A DNA stretch of 64,000 nt from Veillonella rodentium (GCF_900187285.1 NZ_LT906470.1:107501-171500), one strand, 5' to 3'; counted from the stretch's first letter, positions 1 to 8,636 are shown. Notes: generated by a model not told the origin, from the letters alone. Numbers and translations are program-made.

Positions 1-226
1 GGACGAACCGCTGGTGTACCAATTATCCTGCCAAGGGTACAGTTGGGTAGCTACGTTCGGGACGGATAAACGCTGAAAGCATCTAAGCGTGAAACCAGCC
101 TTGAGATGAGGTTTCTCATAGCGTAAGCTAGTAAGATCCCATGTAGACGACATGGTAGATAGGCCAGGTGTGGAAGAGCCGTGAGGCTTGGAGCTGACTG
201 GTACTAATCGATCGAGGGCTTTACTT
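1..226 (+). rRNA. 23S rRNA, 3' end (partial)
   Basis: The sequence matches the conserved 3' end of bacterial 23S rRNA, including the region around the sarcin-ricin and final helices, with the characteristic GGTACTAATCGATCGAGGGC end. The gene starts upstream of the window. The exact 3' end is estimated from the usual helix 1 boundary. It is the penultimate part of an rrn operon that continues into the 5S gene. Confidence 0.95.
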
Positions 227-311
227 AAGCAGCGTAAAACACAATTAAGCAGAAATGTGCAATAAATATATATGACTTCTATGTGGTTTTCAGAGTACAA
301 ACTCTGACAGA

Positions 312-427
<116 letters not shown>

Positions 428-436
428 TGAAGTAAA

Positions 437-464
437 GGCACACCTGAGGGTGTGTCTTTTTTTT
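437..464 (+). terminator. rrn operon intrinsic terminator
   Basis: Stem 437-444 (GGCACACC) pairs with 449-456 (GGTGTGTC) around a TGAG loop and is followed by eight T residues (457-464). It ends the rRNA transcript right after 5S. Confidence 0.9.
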
Positions 465-509
465 GTGTACATGACTTCCTTCTTCTCAGTGGTCCGATAA
501 GCGGGACAC

Positions 510-537
510 TTGACATATAGAAGAAAATAGATATAAT
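510..537 (+). promoter_or_regulatory. Sigma-70 promoter of the pirin gene with palindromic operator-like repeats
   Basis: TTGACA (510-515) and TATAAT (532-537) are both perfect and 16 bp apart. Directly downstream ATATATGA (539-546) and TCATATAT (555-562) form an inverted repeat, and the palindrome TCATATATGA recurs just upstream of the Shine-Dalgarno site. The position over the start site suggests an operator, but the regulator is unknown. Confidence 0.75.
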
Positions 538-602
538 AATATATGAATAATTACTCATATATCGTTGAGTTTACGGGTCATATATGATTATGAGGTGATA
601 GA

Positions 603-1493
603 ATGACTCCTATAAGAACAATTGAACAAATTATTAAAGCTCCGGATATTCACTGGGTTGGAACTGGCTTCAGAGTACGCCAGTATTTCCCGAACGGTGA
701 TACATCACCTATGCTTGATCGTATGTCACCGTTCCTGCTGTTAGACTATAATGAACCATATTATTTTCAGGGCGGGCCTTTTAAAACCGGTGTAAATCCA
801 CATCCTCATAAGGGGTTTGAAACTGTTACATTCTGTTTCTCCGGCTCTATAGCGCACAAAGATACAGCCGGTAATACCGGTATCATTAATTCCGGTGATG
901 TTCAATGGATGACTGCTGCACGTGGTATTCTTCACGAAGAATTTCATGAAACGGAATATGCAAAACGTGGTCGTTTATTCCATGCGTTACAACTTTGGAT
1001 TAATCTTCCTGAACGATATAAAAATGATAATCCTAGCTATCAATATCTTTCAGCTGATATGATGGGATATTATCAATCTCTTGATGAAACAATCGAAGCT
1101 ACGGTATATACCGGTACTTTCAGACATATTACAGGACCCGGTAAATCTTATACGCCAATGAATATTTATAAATTAAAATTACGACCTGATTCATCCATTT
1201 CTATTTCTGAACAGGCGACTTGGAACACGGGTTTTCTTGTGCTGTCCGGTTCGGGCTCCACTAATGGTGAAAGCTATACTACTGCAGATTTTGTTCTCTT
1301 TAATAATGATGGGGACTGCTTTGAAGTGGAAGCCGGTGATGAAGGTCTTGAACTCTTTGTTCTTTCCGGTGAACCAATTAATGAACCCGTCGTAAAACAT
1401 GGGCCATTTGTGATGACCGACAGCACTGAACTTCTTCTAGCCTTTGGTGAATATAAACAGGGTAAATTCGGTCGGGAAGAAGATCTGATGTAA
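603..1493 (+). CDS. Pirin family protein
   Basis: A 296-aa bicupin protein. The N-terminal cupin holds the pirin metal site: HPHKGFETVT gives His67 and His69, and the GILHEE segment gives His111 and Glu113. These match the four ligands of characterised pirins. Family members bind Fe and act as redox-sensing cofactors or as quercetin-dioxygenase-like enzymes, so the substrate here cannot be stated. The length is normal for the family. The start is supported by GAGGTG at 591-596. The gene appears monocistronic, with its own consensus promoter just after the rrn terminator. Confidence 0.88.
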   Translation: MTPIRTIEQIIKAPDIHWVGTGFRVRQYFPNGDTSPMLDRMSPFLLLDYNEPYYFQGGPFKTGVNPHPHKGFETVTFCFSGSIAHKDTAGNTGIINSGDVQWMTAARGILHEEFHETEYAKRGRLFHALQLWINLPERYKNDNPSYQYLSADMMGYYQSLDETIEATVYTGTFRHITGPGKSYTPMNIYKLKLRPDSSISISEQATWNTGFLVLSGSGSTNGESYTTADFVLFNNDGDCFEVEAGDEGLELFVLSGEPINEPVVKHGPFVMTDSTELLLAFGEYKQGKFGREEDLM

Positions 1494-1828
1494 GGTTTCC
1501 CCCATATCTTTCAAAAGAAAGGTGTTACGACGGCTTATTTACCGACTTGTACGCGAGGTGAAACGGAAAGAATCATAGTTTATAAATATAGTCGATTCAT
1601 GATACTTTTACAGTAACGACGTATGATAAGTATCGGAGTTCATAGAATGCAAATTTGTGTATTAAAATTAAGATAGTTAATCTTATTTATACAGATATTC
1701 ATCATAGTTTTATACAAATATACATAACAGTTGTATCGGTATTTTATTATACATGCATCGATATATTGTTTTTATCGGTGATTTTTTATTATTGTGATTA
1801 TTACGGTATGTAAAGAGAGGTTGAGAGT
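1494..1828. other. Intergenic region between pirin and M48 peptidase genes
   Basis: 335 AT-rich bases with no open frame of note. A short repeated motif ATCGGT followed by a T-rich stretch occurs twice (near 1735 and 1775), and TATTAT-type -10 candidates lie about 80 bp before the peptidase start. No clear terminator follows the pirin gene. Confidence 0.4.
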
Positions 1829-3070
1829 ATGAAGAAGTTAACGGCTACGGCTATGTCTGTTGTGATGGCGGCGACGTTTGCGCCCGCAGTTATGCAGACG
1901 GCACCTGTTGTTGCGGCGTCCAATGCGGTGCAGACATTGGCGGGCGGCGCTGTTGCTATGGCGTATGTGAGCACAGCACTTAACAGAATGGATAATTCTC
2001 CGGAAGGTCAGAAAGAGAGTCTGGCGCGTGCTAAACAGCAAACCGGTTATTTGGAGGATAGTGCGGCACAAGAGCGTGTACAACGCATCATGAAGACTTT
2101 GGAGGCGACGCCTAGCGTGAAGCGTTCCTATGTGGTGTATGCGAACCCGAGTGAAGAATTCAACGCCTTTGCTACGATCGGTCGCGTTATGTCCGTCAAT
2201 AAAGGGGCTCTCGACACACTTGACGACGATCAGCTGGCGTATGTTATGGCCCATGAAATCGCGCACGGCGAGCATAAGGATATCATCAACGGCGTAAAAA
2301 AACAGGTCGGTTTATCCACGGCTGTGGGTATTGCGGCCGGCGGTGGTGAAAGTGCGGCTATTTTATCTAATTTAGCGGGCAACTATTTGCAGAATCAGGT
2401 CTTTACAATGGGACAGGAAAAGGCGGCCGATGAATTAGGCTTCAAGATTATCAGCGAGTCACCGTATAATGTAGGCGGTTCAGCCGGTGCGATGGCGGTA
2501 TTGCGCAATAAATACGGCGATCATTACCGTGAAGGGCTTTCACAGGTCATTGCGCCTAATAATCATCCTAAGACGAGCGACCGCGTAAATAATAACATCA
2601 GTCGTATGTATACATATTCCGGCAATCATGTAAATGTTTCGAACGGAACTGTTTATGTAAATGGAGATAATATTTATACACCGGCTAACAGCGGCCGTTA
2701 TTCCGGCGAGGAACGGGCATACTATATGGCGGGGAAATTGGCTCGCCTGTATCATGATAATCAGGTCGGTCAGGGGTCCGCATCGTATAGCGGCGACACC
2801 GTTACCGTAGCGGGGCAATCCATCGTGACGACACCGGATTCCGATGTGGCGCTACAGGTGGCGACAAATCTTAATAATGCCTTTGCAAAACCGGCGGGCA
2901 AGGCGGTTACCGCCAAGAAACCTGTTAAGGTGAAAGCCGATAAAAAGAATGACGTTAAAAAGGCGGAGGTTAAGCAGAAGGATATAAAACAGAAAAATCT
3001 GAAGCAGAAGTCGGTAAAGCAAAAAGATACAACACGTGATGATTCCAGAAGAGGTAGTATAGATCGATAA
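1829..3070 (+). CDS. Secreted M48-family zinc metallopeptidase with Lys-rich tail
   Basis: A 413-aa protein with an N-terminal signal peptide (hydrophobic segment to about residue 30, ending VVAA). The zinc site is clear: HEIAH at 142-146 and the downstream Glu197 in the EKAAD motif, as in M48 (Oma1/HtpX-like) peptidases. Family members cut misfolded or envelope proteins, and this one is predicted to be periplasmic. The C-terminal 80 residues are very Lys-rich and include four tandem pentads of the type xKQKx (381-400), which could bind RNA, peptidoglycan or membrane phosphates. RBS GAGAGG precedes the ATG. The stop codon lies inside the first copy of a 51-bp direct repeat. Confidence 0.88.
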   Translation: MKKLTATAMSVVMAATFAPAVMQTAPVVAASNAVQTLAGGAVAMAYVSTALNRMDNSPEGQKESLARAKQQTGYLEDSAAQERVQRIMKTLEATPSVKRSYVVYANPSEEFNAFATIGRVMSVNKGALDTLDDDQLAYVMAHEIAHGEHKDIINGVKKQVGLSTAVGIAAGGGESAAILSNLAGNYLQNQVFTMGQEKAADELGFKIISESPYNVGGSAGAMAVLRNKYGDHYREGLSQVIAPNNHPKTSDRVNNNISRMYTYSGNHVNVSNGTVYVNGDNIYTPANSGRYSGEERAYYMAGKLARLYHDNQVGQGSASYSGDTVTVAGQSIVTTPDSDVALQVATNLNNAFAKPAGKAVTAKKPVKVKADKKNDVKKAEVKQKDIKQKNLKQKSVKQKDTTRDDSRRGSIDR

Positions 3071-3161
3071 TCTAGATACGGATACACCGATAAATTGAAT
3101 GCGCATAAAATAGATCGATAATCTAAATATAAATATACTGATGAATTAAATGCGGATAAAT
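3060..3161 (+). repeat. Two-copy 51-bp imperfect tandem repeat
   Basis: Copy 1 (3060-3110) and copy 2 (3111-3161) both begin TAGATCGATAATCTA and end with an ATTRAATGCGSATAAA-like segment. The first copy contains the last codons and stop of the M48 gene, so the duplication arose at the gene's 3' end. Confidence 0.85.
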
Positions 3162-3238
3162 TATAAGCCAGATACGATTATATAAATTCATCTGATTTTA
3201 GCTAGTAAGCTTGAGTAGTTAGTTGATACAAATCAATT

Positions 3239-3264
3239 ATGAATTAGAATCATTATGCTATAAT
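3239..3264 (+). promoter_or_regulatory. Extended -10 promoter overlapped by a Fur-box-like site
   Basis: TGCTATAAT at 3256-3264 is an extended -10 element. The 19 bases 3239-3257 match the classical Fur box GATAATGATAATCATTATC at 13 of 19 positions by eye, including an unbroken nine-base run AATCATTAT. The overlap with the -10 would allow iron-dependent repression. The -35 is weak, as is common with extended -10 promoters. Confidence 0.55.
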
Positions 3265-3270
3265 ATTGAT

Positions 3271-3401
3271 TCATGTTTGCTCGTTTTTTATAAATACAGC
3301 TGTATTTATCGCTATCAGTACTATATAGAATATGAAAGTCGCAACCTTATTACGTCGACTTTACAGGAGGAATGCCTATTTTAGGGCATTCCTCTTTTTT
3401 T
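3271..3401 (+). ncRNA. Candidate Fur-controlled small RNA
   Basis: About 130 nt from the predicted start after the extended -10 to a strong intrinsic terminator. Two stems are visible: 3335-3341 (AAAGTCG) with 3356-3362 (CGACTTT), then the 10-bp terminator stem 3367-3376 with 3385-3394 followed by seven T residues. There is no open frame with a Shine-Dalgarno site. Position and promoter suggest an iron-responsive sRNA of RyhB-like logic, but no sequence family is recognised. It could instead be a terminated leader. Confidence 0.4.
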
Positions 3402-3496
3402 GTAAAAGTTAGCCTTTTGTAATTGTGGTTTTTCTGTTTCTATTTTTCCTACAAGAAACAACTGAAATTGATATACGTATAAGGGGTATAGGTTTA

Positions 3497-3538
3497 TTGT
3501 ACAGGCCTTTATTTTGTGTGATAATAACGGTGATTACA
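3497..3538 (+). promoter_or_regulatory. Second promoter with Fur-box-like site, upstream of exbB
   Basis: TTGTAC (3497-3502), 17 bp, GATAAT (3520-3525), with TG one base before the -10. Bases 3520-3538 match the Fur consensus at about 12 of 19 positions and overlap the -10. It is the best candidate for the promoter of the exbB operon, which would have a leader of almost 300 nt. Confidence 0.5.
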
Positions 3539-3696
3539 GACTAATCTAGATTTTCCGATGAAGGTTTATATGGATTTTTATATAAGAATTACTTAGATTT
3601 TTCTATTAAGAAATATTTAAGCTGTCTTATTACATGTTATTCGGATTTTCCAAATTTGGCTGTCTGCAGTAGATAAGTTCTTGTGGAGTCAGTAAT

Positions 3697-3727
3697 AAAG
3701 CATATCTATTGCATGGATATGCTTTTT
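3697..3727 (+). terminator. Intrinsic terminator or attenuator before exbB
   Basis: AAAAGCATATC (3696-3706) pairs with GATATGCTTTT (3716-3726) around a nine-base loop and runs into a T tract. It stands between the promoter at 3497-3525 and exbB, so it would end a roughly 195-nt leader transcript unless read through. Attenuation or a second short RNA are both possible. Confidence 0.6.
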
Positions 3728-3822
3728 GTTATATCTAAAATGAACTATCTTACTGGTGTATAAAGTAATCTGATTTGTTAACAGTTTTTTTGATTAATGT
3801 GGTTAAATGCATGGAGGCTATT

Positions 3823-4437
3823 ATGGAATATGCAATTCATTTATTTAATGCCGGCGGGGCCGTTATGTATCCTTTGGCTTTGTTTATGGTAGCGGCTTGG
3901 ACAATTCTGTTTGAGCGCATACGCACCTATAGAAAGATCAACGATGAACTGAAGGCGCTGCATGCTTGCATTGATCAGGCTCAGACGGAAAAGAATTGGG
4001 ACGTACTACAGCAGGCTATCGATAATGATCGACAGGAGTTATCTGTATTTATGGCACCTATTATTGACTCGGTTTATAATCTTGAAGGTTTGGAGAACCG
4101 CTTACAAGATGTGGTGGCTTATATGGATGCTCGTTTAAAACGTGGATTAAACTGGCTTAATATGATGGTTACGATGGCGCCTTTATTGGGGTTGTTAGGT
4201 ACCGTAGTCGGCATGATTCGTTCCTTTGCGGCTGTGGGCGGTGATATCGGGGCGCCTACGGTCATTACCGGCGGTGTATCGGAGGCGTTGATTGCCACCG
4301 CGACGGGCTTATCCGTGGCGATTGTGGCGTTGGCTTTTTACAGTTGGTGTTCCGATAAGGTAAACACGAATATTTCTGTATTGGAACAAAATTTGGGATC
4401 TATTTTGGATATCTTTAACAGGAGTCATATGAAATGA
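3823..4437 (+). CDS. exbB: ExbB/TolQ/MotA-type proton channel subunit
   Basis: A 204-aa inner-membrane protein with three predicted transmembrane helices and the MotA/TolQ/ExbB core (TMAPLLGLLGTVVGMIRSF, followed by a small-residue-rich third helix). With ExbD it makes the proton-driven motor that energises TonB. The ATG at 3823 is chosen over an upstream in-frame TTG at 3775 because GGAGG sits five bases before it at 3813-3817. The stop overlaps the exbD start (ATGA at 4434), indicating translational coupling. Confidence 0.9.
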   Translation: MEYAIHLFNAGGAVMYPLALFMVAAWTILFERIRTYRKINDELKALHACIDQAQTEKNWDVLQQAIDNDRQELSVFMAPIIDSVYNLEGLENRLQDVVAYMDARLKRGLNWLNMMVTMAPLLGLLGTVVGMIRSFAAVGGDIGAPTVITGGVSEALIATATGLSVAIVALAFYSWCSDKVNTNISVLEQNLGSILDIFNRSHMK

Positions 4438-4838
4438 AACGCAGTTCGATAGGTATACAAAAAGAACCGTCCATTATGATCATCCCTATGATTGATATTG
4501 TTTTTTTCCTCCTCGTGTTCTTCATGATGAGCACTTTGTATATGAATACGGAGGAGCAAATACCGTTGAATTTGCCTAAAGCATCATCATCGACGGCCAA
4601 GACGATTGAACCGGTTACCATTTCTCTCACAGCGACGCACAAGATGTATATTAATGAACGGGAAATTGTGCCTGCACAATTGGGGGCGGAAATTCAACAG
4701 CTGGTGTCAAAGGAGCCGCAACAGGCATTCGTCGTTCGCGCTTCAGAGGATGTGCCGTATAAAGATGTGATAGGAATCCTGGATAACCTCAAGTTGAGCG
4801 GCGCTAAATATGTCAGCGTTGCTACGGAACGGAAGTGA
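4434..4838 (+). CDS. exbD: ExbD/TolR-family energy-transduction protein
   Basis: A 134-aa protein with one N-terminal transmembrane helix carrying the essential motor aspartate (Asp21 in PMIDIVFFLLVFF) and a periplasmic ExbD domain ending in the conserved VSVATE strand. It partners ExbB and TonB. It overlaps exbB by four bases, and its TGA is followed four bases later by the tonB start, so the three motor genes form one translational unit. Confidence 0.92.
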   Translation: MKRSSIGIQKEPSIMIIPMIDIVFFLLVFFMMSTLYMNTEEQIPLNLPKASSSTAKTIEPVTISLTATHKMYINEREIVPAQLGAEIQQLVSKEPQQAFVVRASEDVPYKDVIGILDNLKLSGAKYVSVATERK

Positions 4839-4842
4839 TTCT

Positions 4843-5589
4843 ATGCTGAATAAACGCTATAGAATTCCGTTGGCTGCAGCGATTGTGGTAAACCTCCTGT
4901 ATTGGGGGTGGGTTGGCGATTGGGCACAGCATTTGAAAGATTTCAGCCATACTCATAAGGACCTGGTTGTTGATTTGGACATGAGTCAATATGAGGAGCC
5001 GGAAAAGAAGCAGGCTGAAAAGAAGGAAACACCATTGCCGACAGACCATGGCCCGGCCGGCGGCAAATCGGGTGCTGTACTGCCTGATTTATCCGGAAAG
5101 CCTGCACCGGGGCCGAAAGATCGTAATCCCTATTTAGGCGGTAACGAACCGGCACCGGTTAATGTAAATGGTAATATCAACGCACCGGTAGGAAACCCGG
5201 GGCAACATAATCAGCCCGGACCGGGTATAAGTCGCACTAAGGGGCATGGAGGCTTTGAAGATGAGGGAAAAGGTCCTTCCTATGGTCCTCCGGGACCGGA
5301 TTCTCAACCGGGTAAAGGTACGTTTAATACGGCTGAATATATGAAACGAGTTAGAGAGAATACGGTTATGCCTGATCAGGCTATTAGAAGGGGTATAACC
5401 GGTACTGTAACATTTAAGGTTGTTTTTGATTCCAACGGCAATTTCGATTCTGCAGAGATAATTAATAGTAGTGGATCAAGTCTTTTGGATAAAGCGGGAT
5501 ATGCCTTAGTGTCGAGCCAAGGGGGGATAGAAAATTCAACAGGAGAATCTATCTCTATTGAAGTAGATGTGGTGTATAAGTTCAAATAA
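4843..5589 (+). CDS. tonB: TonB family energy transducer
   Basis: A 248-aa protein with a single N-terminal membrane helix (about residues 7-25), a Lys/Glu/Pro stretch, a long Gly/Pro/Asn-rich periplasmic spanner (about 60-165) and a C-terminal TonB domain (about 165-248: TGTVTFKVVFDSNG, then a final beta strand ending VDVVYKFK). It carries force from ExbBD to outer-membrane receptors. The start at 4843 is preferred to 4810 because GGAAG lies seven bases upstream and it avoids a long overlap with exbD. The spanner is richer in glycine and asparagine than the usual Pro-Lys type. Confidence 0.88.
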   Translation: MLNKRYRIPLAAAIVVNLLYWGWVGDWAQHLKDFSHTHKDLVVDLDMSQYEEPEKKQAEKKETPLPTDHGPAGGKSGAVLPDLSGKPAPGPKDRNPYLGGNEPAPVNVNGNINAPVGNPGQHNQPGPGISRTKGHGGFEDEGKGPSYGPPGPDSQPGKGTFNTAEYMKRVRENTVMPDQAIRRGITGTVTFKVVFDSNGNFDSAEIINSSGSSLLDKAGYALVSSQGGIENSTGESISIEVDVVYKFK

Positions 5590-5646
5590 TGTATTTGGGG
5601 ATATAAGATTATGTGTATATTAAGGTGTGTATAGGGAGGTATAATC

Positions 5647-7590
5647 ATGTATAATACCCGTAGAAAGGCATTATGTGTAAGTATTTTAGCGGTATTATTA
5701 GAGATTCAGGTCGGTGTGGCGGCTGATATTTCGGAGCAGGATGTCAAGGAGGTTCATACGGTAAATGTCACGGCTAACCGTACGGAGCAGCTTGATTTGG
5801 ATACGCCGGCGGCTACGAGCGTAATCACGCATGAGGATTTGAAGAATAGCGGTGCTAAAAATGCATTTGATGCTGTTACCGATATACCCGGTGTTACGTC
5901 GTTTTCCTATGGTGCATCCGGCTTTGAATACGGGGCAATGGATAGTCGTACTAATATCCGCGGTCTTGAAAGAGGTGCTTTAATTCTCGTTAATGGAGTG
6001 CCTGTAAATCTTAACGGTAAAGGGGGTCTTAGTTCCATCCCTGTAGCATCTATCGATCATATTGAGGTGGTAAAAGGTGCGGCATCTGTATTATATGGTT
6101 CTGAAGCATTGGGCGGTGTTGTGAACGTTATTACGAAATCGCCTGATAAGGAGGGGGGCAGCGTTTCCGTCGGCATCGGTAATATGGGTAGTAAAAGTTA
6201 TAATGTTTCCTATGGTACACCAAAGTTTTTTGTCGCTGTAGATCGTAATTATTTCGGCCGTCAAGATCCGTCAACACCGGTTCGCTCTGATATAGGACTT
6301 CGTAAGAAGGGGTATGAATACTATACGGCTCGTGAAAAGGGGAATACATTAGGCCTATTCTTCAGCGGCAAGTTATCTGATCATTGGACGTTAAATTACA
6401 GTCGTTCCGAGTCAAAATCCGCATTTACTCAACTTAGTACGGAGAGCAATACGATAAAGCGTGCAAAGCATTCCACGACATATAAATATAAAGACGATAA
6501 GAATATAGCATCATTGATATATAAAAATGGAACCACGACGGGCACAATCTTTTATAATGATCGGGATTTGAGCGGATGGAATCGCGTTCATAGCAGTCAT
6601 ATTTATAAGCCTAGCGACAGCGAATATATTGCTCGTCAATATGGCATTGATATTCAACATGAATGGAACTTTAGAGGCGGTAAGGATTATTTAATCGCCG
6701 GTATATTGGGAAAACGGGAGACATATAAGACGGAGTCCGGGCCTGTTTATGCAAATCCTCATCGTAGCAGTTATGCTGTTTATGGCAGTTATTCTTATCA
6801 GATAAATCCGAAGTGGACAACTATTTTAGGCCTTCGCTATACGGATATTAAGGATCCTGTAAAAGATCAACATGTACTTACGCCTCAATTCCAGATGCTT
6901 CACTCTATCAATAAGGAGTCCTCTCTTTATGTAAATGTGGGGAAAGCATTTACTATGCCTAATTTGGGCGACACTTTTAAACGGGTAAGTAATCAATTTC
7001 ATTCCGTAAGTGGTCGGAATTTGAAGCCTGAAGAGGGTTGGAATTATGAATTAGGGTATAAACATATTTCCAAGAAAGATAGTTGGAAAATAGCTCTATT
7101 CTATATGGACTTTAAAAATTTCTTCGCATGGAAGCCTGATACAGATGGCAGGATGACAATTCGTGTCAATGGAGGACGTTACCGTAATGCAGGTATAGAA
7201 GCCGAATATGGGCGATTATTATCCGATCGATTGAAGTTTAATGTTGGTGTATCCTATTCGAATCCGAAACAGATGGAAATCGATCAGTCTTATTGGAAGC
7301 AAGCTAATCCGAAATTACAATTTACCGGTGGATTGCATTATACGAGTCCTACGTGGCTTGCAGGCACATCCTTTAATTTTGTGACGAAACGCATGAAAAA
7401 CCGGGATGGCGGCATCAACCCTAATCTCGTGGCGTGGAATGCGTATGTAGGGTATCAATTTAATGAATCCTCATCGCTACGCATTGATGCGCGAAATATT
7501 CTTAACCGTCATAATGTTATTTCCAATGGAGATTGGGAATACTGGGATGAACCTTTCAACTATCAGATTACTTATACTCAAAAATTCTAA
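5647..7590 (+). CDS. TonB-dependent outer-membrane receptor (first of two)
   Basis: A 647-aa receptor with a signal peptide (to about residue 26, GVAA), a TonB box in the EVHTVNVTANR segment, a plug domain (about 45-160, with the NIRGLERG and VVKGAASVLYGSEALGGVVNVIT signatures) and a 22-strand-type barrel ending in aromatic Phe (YTQKF). The RBS is GGGAGGT. Its neighbours (TonB motor, FecB-like lipoprotein, FecCD permease) point to uptake of an iron complex, heme or cobalamin. The sequence alone does not fix the ligand. The Fur-like sites upstream favour iron. Confidence 0.88.
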   Translation: MYNTRRKALCVSILAVLLEIQVGVAADISEQDVKEVHTVNVTANRTEQLDLDTPAATSVITHEDLKNSGAKNAFDAVTDIPGVTSFSYGASGFEYGAMDSRTNIRGLERGALILVNGVPVNLNGKGGLSSIPVASIDHIEVVKGAASVLYGSEALGGVVNVITKSPDKEGGSVSVGIGNMGSKSYNVSYGTPKFFVAVDRNYFGRQDPSTPVRSDIGLRKKGYEYYTAREKGNTLGLFFSGKLSDHWTLNYSRSESKSAFTQLSTESNTIKRAKHSTTYKYKDDKNIASLIYKNGTTTGTIFYNDRDLSGWNRVHSSHIYKPSDSEYIARQYGIDIQHEWNFRGGKDYLIAGILGKRETYKTESGPVYANPHRSSYAVYGSYSYQINPKWTTILGLRYTDIKDPVKDQHVLTPQFQMLHSINKESSLYVNVGKAFTMPNLGDTFKRVSNQFHSVSGRNLKPEEGWNYELGYKHISKKDSWKIALFYMDFKNFFAWKPDTDGRMTIRVNGGRYRNAGIEAEYGRLLSDRLKFNVGVSYSNPKQMEIDQSYWKQANPKLQFTGGLHYTSPTWLAGTSFNFVTKRMKNRDGGINPNLVAWNAYVGYQFNESSSLRIDARNILNRHNVISNGDWEYWDEPFNYQITYTQKF

Positions 7591-7613
7591 TGTATCAATA
7601 TTCTACATTAGAA
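7585..7613 (+). other. Perfect 10-bp hairpin over the receptor stop codon
   Basis: TTCTAATGTA (7585-7594) pairs with TACATTAGAA (7604-7613), loop of nine bases. No T run follows, so it is not a typical terminator. It may protect the mRNA 3' end or tune expression of the distal transporter genes relative to the receptor. Confidence 0.6.
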
Positions 7614-7679
7614 GGCATATTGATATTGTTTAGATGCATAGTTTTAAGCCGTTCATAGACTTTCATAAGGAGTGACATC

Positions 7680-8636
7680 ATGAAATATAAGAGATGGTAT
7701 TATATTTTAAGTTTGATATTTCTCCTTTGTTGTTGCCTTACTGGATGCGGTCCGAGCGTAGAACCCGGAAATACCGTATATAATAGAACTGTAAAAAGTG
7801 CGGACGGTGCTATGGTGGCTGTACCGGATCATCCAAAACGCATTATAGCCTTGTCTTCAGCATATAATACGATTTTACTTGGCCTCGTAGATACGGATCG
7901 TTTTGCCGGTATCAGTTCTTTGTCAACGTATGAACAGTACTCGATGGAGGCGGAAAAGGCGAAACAGGTTAAGACTCGAATGCGCTCCTATTCATTAGAG
8001 CGCATCATCGCATTACATCCGGATTTGGTAATTGCCCCTGAATATATAACAAGTGATGTCATTGAAGGCCTACGGCATGTGGGGATCCCTACGGTCGTCG
8101 TTAATACAGGAAAAACGGTGGATGAAGTGATTCACAATGTACAGGATATTTCTGAAATCGTTAATGAAGCTGAGATCGGACGGGAACATGTGGATACAAT
8201 TCATAAGCAAATTGCTGAGCTTGACAGACTGGGAAAGACTATCCCTTTGAATGAACGTCGTCGCGTTTTATTTGTCTCCTCCATGGATGGATATACGGGA
8301 ACGGGCAGTTTATTTGATGATATGTGCCGCTATATGAGCATTTATAATGCACCGTCTGCGGCTGGATATGCGCCTCATACATCGTTTACGGATGAACGGG
8401 TCATAGAGATGAATCCGGACTATATTTTTATTCCTTCTTATAAGGGCATGGATAAAGGCTTGTCAGATAGATTTTTGAATACACCGGCCTTCCAATCGTT
8501 GACGGCGATGAAAAATAATCAAGTTCAGTCTTTGCCCGCTTCATATTTATATGCGTCAAATCAACATATCGGGGAAGCGATGCTTTCTATTATGTATATT
8601 GTGTATCCCCAATTAGAAAGGAAGTCTCATGAATAA
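7680..8636 (+). CDS. ABC transporter substrate-binding lipoprotein (FecB/BtuF class)
   Basis: A 318-aa lipoprotein with lipobox LTGC (Cys23). The fold is that of the type III periplasmic binding family: two lobes (about 45-150 and 195-310) joined by a long helix, with the typical HPKRIIALS opening and HPDLVIAPEYI strand. Such proteins deliver siderophores, heme or cobalamin to FecCD/BtuCD permeases. The RBS is AAGGAG. The end overlaps the permease start by eight bases. A paralog is encoded at 10609-11559 in the same operon. Confidence 0.88.
   Translation: MKYKRWYYILSLIFLLCCCLTGCGPSVEPGNTVYNRTVKSADGAMVAVPDHPKRIIALSSAYNTILLGLVDTDRFAGISSLSTYEQYSMEAEKAKQVKTRMRSYSLERIIALHPDLVIAPEYITSDVIEGLRHVGIPTVVVNTGKTVDEVIHNVQDISEIVNEAEIGREHVDTIHKQIAELDRLGKTIPLNERRRVLFVSSMDGYTGTGSLFDDMCRYMSIYNAPSAAGYAPHTSFTDERVIEMNPDYIFIPSYKGMDKGLSDRFLNTPAFQSLTAMKNNQVQSLPASYLYASNQHIGEAMLSIMYIVYPQLERKSHE

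Noticed and set aside
3558-3596. Twelve-codon leader peptide in the exbB leader
   Set aside because: There is no Shine-Dalgarno site, no codon bias relevant to attenuation, and the frame is too short to judge.
4810-4842. Longer N terminus for TonB starting at ATG 4810
   Set aside because: It would overlap exbD by 29 bases without an RBS and put polar residues before the membrane anchor. The ATG at 4843 has GGAAG at good spacing.
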